Part shown: positions 33,030-42,091 of the stretch, one piece after another
Layout: each line of letters opens with the position of its first letter
Position numbering within the stretch: position 1 is the first letter of the stretch
Origin: JABCPE02 sp963506915
Lineage (GTDB): Bacteria > Bacteroidota > Bacteroidia > Flavobacteriales > Weeksellaceae
Reading direction: 5' to 3'
NCBI GenBank assembly: GCA_963506915.1
Contig: CAUORE010000003.1
Location: forward strand, 1 to 64,000
DNA: 64,000 bases
Translations under genes and position numbers: made by a program
Notes under the pieces: model-generated
Databases searched by the model: none
The model's input: the letters and a program-made list of their open reading frames with translations, nothing else
What the model was told of the DNA's origin: nothing

Positions 33030-34058
33030 TTAATGTTTTTTTCTCAAAAACCATTCCACAAATTTTTTTATGCCATTTTGGAAGTTTGTTTTTGGAGAGT
33101 ATTTTACTAATGTTTTCGCTTTTGTAATATCGGCATTGGTTTTTTTGACATCACCAGGCTGCATAGGCAGTTTATCCAAAACCGCTTTCTTATCCAAATT
33201 CTGTTCAATTTCCGAGAGCATGTCTTTAAGCATAACCACCTCATTTTCACCAAGATTTATGATTTCATACACTCCTTGGTGATTCTCTAAATATTGGGCA
33301 GATTTAGCAATTCCATCTATAATATCATCTATAAAAGTGTAATCACGGGCAGTCATTCCGTCTCCATAGAATGGGATTTTTCCATTTTCGGAAATTATTT
33401 TAGTAAATTTATGAATAGCCAAATCAGGGCGCTGACGAGGCCCATAAACAGTGAAAAACCTCAGCTGAATCATATCTATTCCATACAAATGATGGTAAGT
33501 GTATCCTATAATTTCTACGCTTTTTTTAGTGGCAGCATAGGGAGAAATAGGGCGGTCTACATTATCTATTTCAGAAAAAGGAACTTTCTCATTATTACCA
33601 TAAACACTTGATGATGAAGCGCAAACAATTTTTTTAACTCCAAATTCTTTACAAAGTTCAAAGATATTCATAGAGCCTAATATATTGACCTCTGCATACT
33701 CCATAGGCCTCTCTATAGAAGGGCGCACACCAGCCAGAGCCGCCAAATGTATCACTACATCTATATGATGGTTTTGAAAAATTTGTTTCAAACCGTGTAT
33801 ATCCCGAATGTCTTGACAATACAACTGATAATTATTTGATTTTGTTTTGTTTATAAGATTTTGAATATCAGTTTCTTTATCTTTATACTCAAAACCTTCT
33901 GAAGAATTTACACTCTCCAAAGTATTTTCTATTTTGATTTCGTAATGATAAAAATCATCAAAATTATCTACATTGATGACAGAATGTCCGTTTTTTAGCA
34001 AATATTCTGTCAGATGCGAACCAATAAAACCACTTCCACCTGTAATGAGATATGTCAT
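33030..34058 (-). CDS. NAD-dependent sugar epimerase (UDP-glucuronate 4-epimerase-like)
   Basis: 342 residues of extended SDR type. The NAD loop is GGSGFIGSHL (7-16), then VDNFDDFY typical of UDP-glucuronate 4-epimerases (CapI-like), a CASSSSVYG strand and the catalytic YAATKKS (Tyr-xxx-Lys). The segment FTVYGPRQRPDLA also fits. It likely supplies UDP-galacturonate for the surface polysaccharide made by the adjacent cluster. The exact sugar is inferred. Confidence 0.87.
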   Translation of the reverse strand: MTYLITGGSGFIGSHLTEYLLKNGHSVINVDNFDDFYHYEIKIENTLESVNSSEGFEYKDKETDIQNLINKTKSNNYQLYCQDIRDIHGLKQIFQNHHIDVVIHLAALAGVRPSIERPMEYAEVNILGSMNIFELCKEFGVKKIVCASSSSVYGNNEKVPFSEIDNVDRPISPYAATKKSVEIIGYTYHHLYGIDMIQLRFFTVYGPRQRPDLAIHKFTKIISENGKIPFYGDGMTARDYTFIDDIIDGIAKSAQYLENHQGVYEIINLGENEVVMLKDMLSEIEQNLDKKAVLDKLPMQPGDVKKTNADITKAKTLVKYSPKTNFQNGIKKFVEWFLRKKH

Positions 34059-34092
34059 TTCATATTTTTTAGATATACAAAAGTATAAAAAA

Positions 34093-34118
34093 AGAAGTTT
34101 CTTTTAAAAGAAACTTCT
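34093..34118 (-). terminator. Rho-independent terminator
   Basis: A 26-base perfect palindrome (arms AGAAGTTTCTTTT and AAAAGAAACTTCT) followed on the minus strand by seven T; ends the YadA-head-like gene. Confidence 0.88.
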
Positions 34119-34140
34119 ATGCTTGTTGAATTTTATTTTT

Positions 34141-35469
34141 TTAGTGAAGAGAAACCCAATTAGAACCATCACACCCTTGGAATTTCTTTAATGAAGATTC
34201 ATAGCGGATAGCTCCTTCATTAGCCGTTGAGCAAGACGCTGTAGTTCCTCCTACTCTGATGTCTCCATTAACATCTAATTTTGCCTGAGGAGTATAAGTC
34301 CCCACTCCTACTTTTGGCCCTGTTGCTGTACTATTTCCTAAAACGATAGTATTATCTGTTGTTGGTGTAATGCCATGACCTATAGCAATGATATTATCTA
34401 ATGATGCTGTATCTGTACCATCTCCAGAATTTCCTATACTAATATTCCCGTTTCCATTATCTATATAAGAACCTCCTGTTCCTATTACAGTATTATAACT
34501 TCCATCTACAATTTGGTTAGCAGAATTATATCCTAAAGCAATATTATAAGAACCTGTTAAATTTAGAGGCATGGTATTATATCCAAATGCCATATTATAT
34601 CCACCATCGATATTTCGTGAAAGAGCTCCATTACCAACCGCCATATTAGCTTGCCCTATTGTGTTTGCTTCAAGAGCATTCAGACCAATAGCAAAGTTAT
34701 TATCTGCATCTACATTTTGTCTGAGTGTATTTGGCCCAAGAGCAATATTATTTTTCCCTTTTTTGTTATTAGTAAGAGCCTCTCCTCCTATGGCAACATT
34801 ATTAGTTCCCTCTGTATTAAGATTTAATGCTGTGATACCAATAGCAATATTATTATCTGCTTCTGTATTTTGTGTAAGAGTATTAGTTCCAATAGCAATA
34901 TTATTCTTTCCTTTAGTATTTCTTATAAGAGCATTGGTACCTATAGCAATAGCTCCACTCCCTAAAGTGTTTTTCAGAAGAGCACTAGCACCTACTGCAA
35001 TATTATTTGACCCAGTATTCGCATTAAGACTTCCTTTTCCTATTCCTATATTATTGCTCCCTGCAGGAAGTGAAGTTCCATTTTTTCCAGCATCCATGGT
35101 TATATGATTCCCTCTTCCTACATATCTAAGGTCATTAAGAGGAATCCATTTTAAAGCTGTATTATTCCAATAATAGAATCCCTCATCTGTTACATATTCA
35201 TGCTTGTCTGCCTGGTCTGGTGTTGGCATAGTGTCAGTAAGATAAACAAGTACTGAATGTTGATGTCCTCCAAAATCTGCATCTCCTGACATAGTTTTCA
35301 TTTCGGCTGCAGTTACTCTTGGTATCAAGATACCTTTTATGTTATCTACTGAACTACCATTGATATCCAATGTAGATTTAGGAGTGTCTGTATTAACTCC
35401 AACTCTTCCTTTTTGTGCATAAATGTTTGTCAATCCTACAAACCCTAGTAAAATAAATATCCTTTTCAT
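34141..35469 (-). CDS. Secreted YadA-head-like repeat protein
   Basis: 442 residues with a signal peptide (MKRIFILLGFVGLTNIYA), a GRVGVNTDTPKSTLDINGS entry segment, then about ten 22-residue repeats of the type NNIAIGTNALxxNTxG (about 135-345), the left-handed parallel beta-roll of trimeric autotransporter heads. A C-terminal VGVGTYTPQAKLDVNGDIRV segment follows. No YadA membrane anchor and no type IX C-terminal sorting domain are visible. Probably a trimeric fibrous surface or secreted protein. The opposite strand carries a long shadow frame caused by the repeats. Confidence 0.78.
   Translation of the reverse strand: MKRIFILLGFVGLTNIYAQKGRVGVNTDTPKSTLDINGSSVDNIKGILIPRVTAAEMKTMSGDADFGGHQHSVLVYLTDTMPTPDQADKHEYVTDEGFYYWNNTALKWIPLNDLRYVGRGNHITMDAGKNGTSLPAGSNNIGIGKGSLNANTGSNNIAVGASALLKNTLGSGAIAIGTNALIRNTKGKNNIAIGTNTLTQNTEADNNIAIGITALNLNTEGTNNVAIGGEALTNNKKGKNNIALGPNTLRQNVDADNNFAIGLNALEANTIGQANMAVGNGALSRNIDGGYNMAFGYNTMPLNLTGSYNIALGYNSANQIVDGSYNTVIGTGGSYIDNGNGNISIGNSGDGTDTASLDNIIAIGHGITPTTDNTIVLGNSTATGPKVGVGTYTPQAKLDVNGDIRVGGTTASCSTANEGAIRYESSLKKFQGCDGSNWVSLH
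34600..35080. repeat. Coding tandem repeats (66 bp period)
   Basis: Repeats of about 66 bp encode the 22-residue beta-roll units; they are diverged at DNA level, with recurring AATAGCAATATTATT-like blocks. Confidence 0.65.
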
Positions 35470-35489
35470 TATCTTTTTTTTACAAAGGG

Positions 35490-35497
35490 CAAATGTA
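35490..35497 (-). promoter_or_regulatory. Promoter -7 box of the repeat protein
   Basis: TACATTTG on the minus strand, 20 bp before the ATG at 35469. Confidence 0.5.
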
Positions 35498-35546
35498 TGA
35501 AAAAAATAATAATTTCATGACTTTCTATTTCTATTCATAAAATTTA

Positions 35547-35554
35547 TATTTTTG
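35547..35554 (+). promoter_or_regulatory. Promoter -7 box of the DUF2797 gene; decides its start
   Basis: TATTTTTG. The longest frame begins with a GTG at 35554, the last base of this box, so ATG 35572 is preferred. Confidence 0.55.
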
Positions 35555-35571
35555 TGTTTATAAAAAAGAAG

Positions 35572-36363
35572 ATGTTATTCAGAGGACAAATCGATAAAAT
35601 GATAACTCAACTTGCTGAACCTGTGCAATATTATCTAAATATTTCAGGAGACATCATACACCTAAATGAGTTATTTGGAAAGAAAATAAGCATACAACAC
35701 ATTGGTTATCAATGTATAGAATGCGGAAGCAGCGAACCCGTTTTCCGAATGGGATTTTGTAAAAAATGTTTTTTTGAAAGCCCTTTCGCCAGCGACTCCA
35801 TCTTAAAACCAGAGCTTTCCACTGCTCATCTCGGTATAGAGGAGCGAAATTTGGAAATAGAAAAAAACATTCAACTTCAGCCTCATATTGTATATTTGGC
35901 ATATACAGGTGATGTAAAGGTGGGCGTAACCCGCGAAAGCCAAATCCCAACGCGATGGATAGACCAAGGCGCTACATTTGCCCTGCCCATAGCACGAACA
36001 GAAAACCGCTATGAAGCAGGCGTGATAGAAGTTGCTCTGAAACAACATATTTCAGATAAAACCAACTGGCGAAAAATGCTACAAAATGAGTATGAAGACG
36101 AGATTGATTTAATTGATTTTAGAAATAAAATAGAGAGTCTTTTTCCTGTAGAAAGTAGAAAATTCGCCATCAATGAAGAAAAAATCTGGAAAATAGATTT
36201 TCCCTACACTGCTTCTGAGAAAATTTCGGCTTTCACCTTGGACAAACATCCTAAATTTAGTGGTATTTTACAAGGAATAAAAGGACAATATCTTTGTTTC
36301 CAAGACGGAAATGTCATCAACATAAGAAACCACGAAGGCTATGTAGTTGATATTGAAATATAA
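35572..36363 (+). CDS. DUF2797 family protein (zinc ribbon plus GIY-YIG-like segment)
   Basis: 263 residues from ATG 35572. A zinc-ribbon pattern C48-x2-C51 ... C63-x2-C66 is followed by PHIVYLAYTGDVKVGVTRES and RWIDQGA, which looks like the VYL...VGxT...R core of GIY-YIG or T5orf172 nucleases. DUF2797 has no proven role that I know of. It is monocistronic between the repeat protein and the capsule cluster, ending at a bidirectional terminator. Confidence 0.82.
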   Translation: MLFRGQIDKMITQLAEPVQYYLNISGDIIHLNELFGKKISIQHIGYQCIECGSSEPVFRMGFCKKCFFESPFASDSILKPELSTAHLGIEERNLEIEKNIQLQPHIVYLAYTGDVKVGVTRESQIPTRWIDQGATFALPIARTENRYEAGVIEVALKQHISDKTNWRKMLQNEYEDEIDLIDFRNKIESLFPVESRKFAINEEKIWKIDFPYTASEKISAFTLDKHPKFSGILQGIKGQYLCFQDGNVINIRNHEGYVVDIEI

Positions 36364-36392
36364 AAAAGAGCAATTTTTCATTGCTCTTTTTT
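36362..36392 (+). terminator. Bidirectional terminator
   Basis: 12-bp stem AAAAAAGAGCAA/TTGCTCTTTTTT with a seven-base loop between the convergent DUF2797 and wzc-like genes. Confidence 0.88.
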
Positions 36393-36394
36393 GT

Positions 36395-38902
36395 TTATTT
36401 GTTTTTACCAAGAATACTCCTGATTTTATTTCTAATTTTTATCAGAGTAGGCTCTTCATAGTTTTTATCTTCATCAAAATAGCCATAGCCGTAACCATAG
36501 CCATAACCATAGCCATAACCATAACCATAGCCATAACCTTGCTTAGACACAAAATCATTATAAATAAGCCCAAGATGCTTAATTTCCTCTGCGTGATACT
36601 TCTCTGTTACCATTCTAAGCATGTGTTTTTCTGTGTATTCATGCCTTACTACATATACATTGGCATCAGTAAGTTTCATCAATTCAAAAGAGTCCGCAAC
36701 CAACCCCACTGGCGGCGAGTCTATAATGATAAAATCATACTCTTTTTTCAATGATTCTATAAATTCCTTGTTCTTGTCACTCATCAAAAGCTCCGAAGGG
36801 TTCGGTGGAATCGGTCCAGAAGTCGCCACATCCAAAGCAGGTATTTTAGTTTTATTGATAATTTCATGCATTTCTATATCTCCTGAAAGATAATTAGAAA
36901 TTCCGTATTTGTTGTTTATCTTAAAGTCTCCAAAAATTTTAGGCTTTCGTAAATCCATTCCAAGCAAAATAGTTTTTTTGCCACTAAGCCCAAGAACCGA
37001 TGCTATATTGATAGAACAATATGTTTTTCCCTCTCCCCCTACTGATGAAGTCACCAAAATCACTTTACTATTTCCATCTTCATTATAGAGAAATCTTAAA
37101 TTCGCTCTAATTCCCCTAAACGCCTCTGAAATAGAAGATTTTGGCTGTTCCAATACTGTAAGGTTGTTCTCATGAAGGTTTTTACCAATAACTCCTAGAA
37201 GAGGTATCTTGACAACACCCAATAACTCTGCTATAGATTTTACCCTGTTATCCAATATCTCTGTTACTAAAATCAGCAACAATGGTATAAGCATAAAACC
37301 AAATACAAGTCCATATTTCACAAGAGCAACATTTGGTCCAATAGGTCCTTGTCCCAAGTCTTTTGCTGGGTCTATGATAGTCAAATCAGATTTAGCTGTT
37401 GCGAGTCTCAGTTGAGTTTCAGCTTGTTTAGAAAGTAGAGTATTGTAGGTTGTTTCTATCACCTTATATTCCCTTTCCATGTCTATATATTTCCTTTGGT
37501 CATCAGGTAAATGCACCAAATCCAGCTCTGCTCTTCTGATATCATCATTTATTTTAGCCAATTGTTCATTATAAACAGAAGAATAATCGTTCAATCTGCC
37601 ATAGGATTTTCCCCTAGCTTCGCTGATAAGCTTGTTAATCTCCCTCATAGGTTCAGAATCGGGCGTATAGATAGTGGACATCTCTAACCTTTTAAGATAC
37701 AAAGCTTTAAGCTCCGAAATAGTTGCCATAAAACCTCCATCTTCTATTCCTGCACTATTAACATTGATAAGATCTTCCAAACTTCTACTTACAGAATTTC
37801 TTATATTATTAAGAGAATTCATTTTTGTAAGTAGTTCAGCTCTTTTTATCTCTAAATCATAGATTTTTTTCAACAACTCTTGGTCTTTCCCCTCCACACT
37901 GAACATCTTTTTATCTATTTTCAGCTGGTTAAAGTTGTTTGCGCTAGAATCTAGTTTTTGTCTAACCTTTTTAAGATTATCATTGATGTATTGAAGAGTA
38001 TTCTTATCCACAAGGGTTTTATCCTCTTCTCTTTTTTCAATAAGTTTCTCCACAGATTGATTTAAGAAAGATACCGTCTCACGAAGGTTATAACCTTTCT
38101 TACTGATAGTCATTATGGTGTTTAATTCTTTATCAAATTCTACATTTATAGTAGAAATTATCGTCCTAACAGCTTGATCTACTGTGCTTAAATTGATTAT
38201 AATTTTATCTAACTTAACTTTTGCTTCTGGATTATGAACCAGCCTAAACCGTAGGTTAGGTGTCTCATACCATTGATTAACTGAAACCACCTTATTTGCT
38301 GGTCTTCCATATGCAGAAACATCTTTAAACCCTTCTGTTTTATAACTATACAAATGTGTAGAATGCCCCTCCTCAGGAAGTTCTATTTCATATTTTCCAT
38401 TTCCTTTTGGGTAAATCGTTATAGGATAATTGACCTGTTGTAAATGTTCCTTATCCACTTCTACAAGAACAGGAGAGTCATATTTGTCCAAATATGTAGA
38501 TTTTAGAAGTCCCTTTGTAGAATATCCTACAAATAAATCCAATTCCTGAACCAAATATTCATTATGGCTTCTAGATAGAACCATTTTTTTGAGGAACACT
38601 CCATCTTGATTTCCTTCCTGCCCCCAAATGAAGTTAATAGACTGATTAGGTGTAAAATAGCTAGCAGTACCGCTTGAGATACTCAAAGACAAATTTGAAG
38701 CATAAATTCTCTGAACATACCACTTATTATAAATATAAAAAATACTATATCCCAAAATAGCAAGTCCTACAAACCAATACCAGTTTCTAATAACCCTCCT
38801 AATAAAACTCTCTACACTAAATATGCTAAAAGTCCCCACCTTACTTTTTTCCTGTCCTGTAGGGATTTGTTCCTGTGTATTATTATTTTTTCCCGGAATC
38901 AT
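36395..38902 (-). CDS. Polysaccharide copolymerase / BY-kinase (Wzc-like)
   Basis: 835 residues. Inner-membrane chain-length regulator for capsule or exopolysaccharide. A first TM helix (about 41-60), a periplasmic Wzz domain with coiled coils, a second TM (about 525-545) and a C-terminal tyrosine autokinase domain with SSVGGEGKTYCSINIA (Walker A), GMDLRKPK (A') and FIIIDSPPVGLV (B). The kinase tail is an extended (GY)n run of ten Tyr (about 788-808) before FDEDKNYEEPT. It is the last gene of the cluster. Confidence 0.94.
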   Translation of the reverse strand: MIPGKNNNTQEQIPTGQEKSKVGTFSIFSVESFIRRVIRNWYWFVGLAILGYSIFYIYNKWYVQRIYASNLSLSISSGTASYFTPNQSINFIWGQEGNQDGVFLKKMVLSRSHNEYLVQELDLFVGYSTKGLLKSTYLDKYDSPVLVEVDKEHLQQVNYPITIYPKGNGKYEIELPEEGHSTHLYSYKTEGFKDVSAYGRPANKVVSVNQWYETPNLRFRLVHNPEAKVKLDKIIINLSTVDQAVRTIISTINVEFDKELNTIMTISKKGYNLRETVSFLNQSVEKLIEKREEDKTLVDKNTLQYINDNLKKVRQKLDSSANNFNQLKIDKKMFSVEGKDQELLKKIYDLEIKRAELLTKMNSLNNIRNSVSRSLEDLINVNSAGIEDGGFMATISELKALYLKRLEMSTIYTPDSEPMREINKLISEARGKSYGRLNDYSSVYNEQLAKINDDIRRAELDLVHLPDDQRKYIDMEREYKVIETTYNTLLSKQAETQLRLATAKSDLTIIDPAKDLGQGPIGPNVALVKYGLVFGFMLIPLLLILVTEILDNRVKSIAELLGVVKIPLLGVIGKNLHENNLTVLEQPKSSISEAFRGIRANLRFLYNEDGNSKVILVTSSVGGEGKTYCSINIASVLGLSGKKTILLGMDLRKPKIFGDFKINNKYGISNYLSGDIEMHEIINKTKIPALDVATSGPIPPNPSELLMSDKNKEFIESLKKEYDFIIIDSPPVGLVADSFELMKLTDANVYVVRHEYTEKHMLRMVTEKYHAEEIKHLGLIYNDFVSKQGYGYGYGYGYGYGYGYGYGYFDEDKNYEEPTLIKIRNKIRSILGKNK
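36478..36538. repeat. Hexanucleotide repeat encoding the Gly-Tyr tail
   Basis: Imperfect (CCATAG/CCATAA)n array of about ten units, in frame in the wzc-like gene. Slippage would change the number of phosphorylatable Tyr without shifting the frame. Confidence 0.8.
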
Positions 38903-38905
38903 ATT

Positions 38906-39787
38906 TTATAATCTTGAAAATAGAAGATATACCGTAAGGGCTGATGTAATAAGAGAAACCGCTGTGCCAATAGCCTGCACAGGCTCTTTACCAAATCCAT
39001 TAAGGTTTCTTCCTCTGGTATTTAAATAAATCTCATCTCCATTCTGAAGCCAATAATACTGTGAATTCATCACATCTTCTCTTGTAAGGTCTAGTTTTAC
39101 TATCTTTATTCCTTCTGGAAGTTTTCTATGCAGAACTATGTTCTTTCTATCTACAGTTCTATTTAGACCACCATTCATCGCCAAAGCTTCTGTAATAGTA
39201 AGTGTCTGCTTGTATGCTACTTTTTCACCTGTAATCCCTATGGTTTCTACATCCCCAAGGATATAGTATCTTATTCCATCTAAATTAAGCCTTACCTCGG
39301 ATTTTCCACCTAAGAAATTTTCATTTACACGAGTTTGGATTTCTTGAGAAATATCTTCCAATGTTCTTCCTTCAGCTTTTATAAAACCAATTCCAAAAAC
39401 ATTTATATCTCCTTTAGAATCGACCTTTAGTCCTCGGAAATAGTAATTTCCATTGCCTCCAGACATTGTACCTGTACCTCCACTTCCAGATGATGCACCA
39501 GATGCTCCCGATACACTTGGATTCATAGTTCCTGCTCCAGCACCTTCTCCTCCTGAAACATTATATGAAGAATAAAACTGAGCTGCATCCCCTTTAGGTG
39601 TTGTAATCACATTAAGAGAAAGTATATCATTTTTTGTAACTCTATATACAGGAATATTGTAAGGAACTAATCCTTCGGAGTTAATCTCCAGATTTTCATT
39701 TTTTTGAAGATATTTTACATCTTTTGTTCCCACACAAGATATCATCATCATTGCTGCCACTAGGCCTAAAATGCTGTTTCTTTTCAT
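38906..39787 (-). CDS. Polysaccharide export outer-membrane lipoprotein (Wza-like)
   Basis: 293 residues. Signal peptide with lipobox (MMISC, Cys 18). The Poly_export domain (about 45-150) contains a long Gly/Ser/Ala insert (about 80-118), an SLBB domain (about 168-235) with YILGDVETIG follows, and a C-terminal membrane helix ends the protein, as in octameric Wza export pores. It lies 3 bp before the wzc-like gene. Confidence 0.92.
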   Translation of the reverse strand: MKRNSILGLVAAMMMISCVGTKDVKYLQKNENLEINSEGLVPYNIPVYRVTKNDILSLNVITTPKGDAAQFYSSYNVSGGEGAGAGTMNPSVSGASGASSGSGGTGTMSGGNGNYYFRGLKVDSKGDINVFGIGFIKAEGRTLEDISQEIQTRVNENFLGGKSEVRLNLDGIRYYILGDVETIGITGEKVAYKQTLTITEALAMNGGLNRTVDRKNIVLHRKLPEGIKIVKLDLTREDVMNSQYYWLQNGDEIYLNTRGRNLNGFGKEPVQAIGTAVSLITSALTVYLLFSRL

Positions 39788-39827
39788 CGTTTTTATTATT
39801 GATTCTACAAAAATATGATTTTTATTA

Positions 39828-40946
39828 TTATTTCTTCATTTTTGATATAATATTTGGCAAATATGCCCCAAAAAAACCTAAACAAAGCACCACTAAAAAT
39901 AATAAATTAATGTTCATATGCCGCAGAAAATAGGTAACCAAAACTATTCCCATGTAATAGGTGATGATAAATGCTGTAGCTTTTTTATGAGTAAAACCTA
40001 AATCCAAAACCTTATGATGGATATGGTTTCTATCTGCCCTTAATGGTGATTTCTTATTCAAAATCCTTACAATGATAACATTCAAAGTATCTATAATAGG
40101 GATAATCAAAATAGTAGCCGCTATAATAGGCGCTGTTTCCATATGGTATTTTGGTCTTCCTACAGACACTGCATCTCCGCTACTGATAAATAAATCAATA
40201 AAATAAAATGCCGTAAACACAAGGATAAATCCTATAATCATAGAACCTGTGTCTCCCATAAAAATCTTTTGCCGCCAGTCATTAGATAAGTTATAATATA
40301 AAAAACCCAACAAAGACCCTATAATCACCACACAAAGAATAACCATTGGGTAATTATATTCTCCCAAACGATAGTAACTAAATCCAAAAATAGAAAAACT
40401 AATCACCGCAAATATTCCTGCTAGCCCATCTATTCCATCTATCAGATTAAATGCATTGATAAGTATAATAAATGAAAATATACTAAAAAATATACTTACA
40501 AAATATTCTAATTCATAAATACCAAACAAACCAAACAAACTTCTTATTCGAACATCAGAACCCACCACCATCATGGTCGCAATAACAATTTGCCCAATCA
40601 GTTTTTTATAGGCTTTCATCACCAAAATATCATCCATTACCCCTATATAAAGTAAGATAACCAATGCAGGAAACAAAAATCTATACTGCAAAAATAGTTC
40701 ATAAGCAAAAATTGGTGCACAGATGCCTATTGTATAAAACAAAGCTATTCCACCAAGATTAGGAATTTTATACTCATGAGAACTCCTATCACCTGGTATA
40801 TCCATTAGATTTTTACTCTTTGAAATTCTAATGATTACAGGTATAGCTTTATAACTTAACAAAAAAGAAAGTAAAAGAACAAAACATATTTTCACAAGAA
40901 AAAACATTTGTCCTTCTAATCCAAAAAATAGTTTTATTTCATTCAT
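39828..40946 (-). CDS. WecA/MraY-family undecaprenyl-phosphate sugar-1-P transferase
   Basis: 372-residue polytopic membrane enzyme, about eleven helices. It starts repeat-unit synthesis on undecaprenyl phosphate. Motifs: VMDDILVMKAYKKLIGQ, NAFNLIDGIDGLAG, FMGDTGSM and RADRNHIHHK (His-rich cytosolic loop). The acceptor sugar phosphate (GlcNAc or other) cannot be read. It lies between the EpsG-like gene and wza. Confidence 0.93.
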   Translation of the reverse strand: MNEIKLFFGLEGQMFFLVKICFVLLLSFLLSYKAIPVIIRISKSKNLMDIPGDRSSHEYKIPNLGGIALFYTIGICAPIFAYELFLQYRFLFPALVILLYIGVMDDILVMKAYKKLIGQIVIATMMVVGSDVRIRSLFGLFGIYELEYFVSIFFSIFSFIILINAFNLIDGIDGLAGIFAVISFSIFGFSYYRLGEYNYPMVILCVVIIGSLLGFLYYNLSNDWRQKIFMGDTGSMIIGFILVFTAFYFIDLFISSGDAVSVGRPKYHMETAPIIAATILIIPIIDTLNVIIVRILNKKSPLRADRNHIHHKVLDLGFTHKKATAFIITYYMGIVLVTYFLRHMNINLLFLVVLCLGFFGAYLPNIISKMKK

Positions 40947-40953
40947 AATAATT

Positions 40954-42084
40954 TTATTCTACCCATAAAAGATTCATATAATTCATTGTATATCCTGTCC
41001 TCAATCCATGTTGATTAGCATATACAAAATATTGGAAAACAACAAATACCAAAAGTACATAATGTAAAGGCTTCTTTATTCTATCATTACTTATAGCGGC
41101 AACTATATTTACCAACACCATAGGTATGTAAATAAAAAAATTAGCCACCAACCTTGATGAAAATATCTCATTCCATCTAAAAATAAAATACAAACATATC
41201 CCCAGAACCCCTATATTTCGCATATATTCATAATATGGGATTTTTTGACATGCTATTTTATCATATGTAACTAAAAAATAGGTGTACATTATACACATTA
41301 AATCCGTAAGCTTAATAAAACGAACCGAAGATTCTTCAATATCTAATGATTCATAAGATTGAAAACCAGAATAAACCCCCGTAGAAGCAAAAGAATCCAA
41401 TAATGAAATATACTGATAAAGTTTTAATGGAGATAATGCCATGCATATTAAAACAACTATTAATATACGAGTAGAATTCATAGGAATCAAAACTACCCAA
41501 TAGGCAACAATGAAAATTGTTGTTGATGTATGAAAACCTATAGCTAGATATATTGTAAATAAAAACATGAGAAGTTTTCTCTCCTTAATATACCTAAACG
41601 AAAAAAGGAGTAGGGCCATAGCCATCCCCTGCCTCATCTGCCCTCCATCAGAAACAAGTAATGTAGGATACATAAACAACAACATCGCAAATGCTGGATA
41701 TACAGAGTGTTCAGTAAAGACTTTATATTTAATTGAGATAGAAACAATTGCCAAGAAAAAAGTAAAAATATAAAACGAAAAACCTGCCTCATATATAATG
41801 TTTGCAAAAAACAAATACAACCATTCCATGTGTATATCCTTTCTCCTTTCTCTAATCATATTAAGAATGTCTGACATGTCCAGATCTCTTCCAAATTCAT
41901 GATATGCCCTAAAATAATTCCCATAATCTGCACCTACCCAGAATCTTAGCCCAATAAATATTGTCAAAAAAGCGATCACCACCCACACAGAGTTATAATT
42001 CTTGTAATTATTCACCTCTAAGAAGCTATAAATCACTAGAACTATTGTAAGTATTGTAAAAACAGGGTGTAGGAAATGTATCAT
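40954..42084 (-). CDS. EpsG-family polysaccharide polymerase-like membrane protein
   Basis: 376 residues with about ten membrane helices. The early FIGLRFWVGADYGNYFRAYHEF segment (GLR-x2-VG-x-DY-x2-Y) is the EpsG hallmark. EpsG proteins act as Wzy-like polymerases in exopolysaccharide synthesis. AT content is above that of flanking housekeeping genes, as is usual for variable surface loci. It lies 7 bp from both neighbours. Confidence 0.85.
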   Translation of the reverse strand: MIHFLHPVFTILTIVLVIYSFLEVNNYKNYNSVWVVIAFLTIFIGLRFWVGADYGNYFRAYHEFGRDLDMSDILNMIRERRKDIHMEWLYLFFANIIYEAGFSFYIFTFFLAIVSISIKYKVFTEHSVYPAFAMLLFMYPTLLVSDGGQMRQGMAMALLLFSFRYIKERKLLMFLFTIYLAIGFHTSTTIFIVAYWVVLIPMNSTRILIVVLICMALSPLKLYQYISLLDSFASTGVYSGFQSYESLDIEESSVRFIKLTDLMCIMYTYFLVTYDKIACQKIPYYEYMRNIGVLGICLYFIFRWNEIFSSRLVANFFIYIPMVLVNIVAAISNDRIKKPLHYVLLVFVVFQYFVYANQHGLRTGYTMNYMNLLWVE

Positions 42085-42091
42085 CTTTTCT

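Noticed and set aside
34571..35107. 178-residue frame on the plus strand opposite the YadA-head-like gene
   Set aside because: It mirrors the repeat structure of the minus-strand gene, is low-complexity (Leu/Ala/Pro/Ile) and lacks a promoter; a shadow frame.
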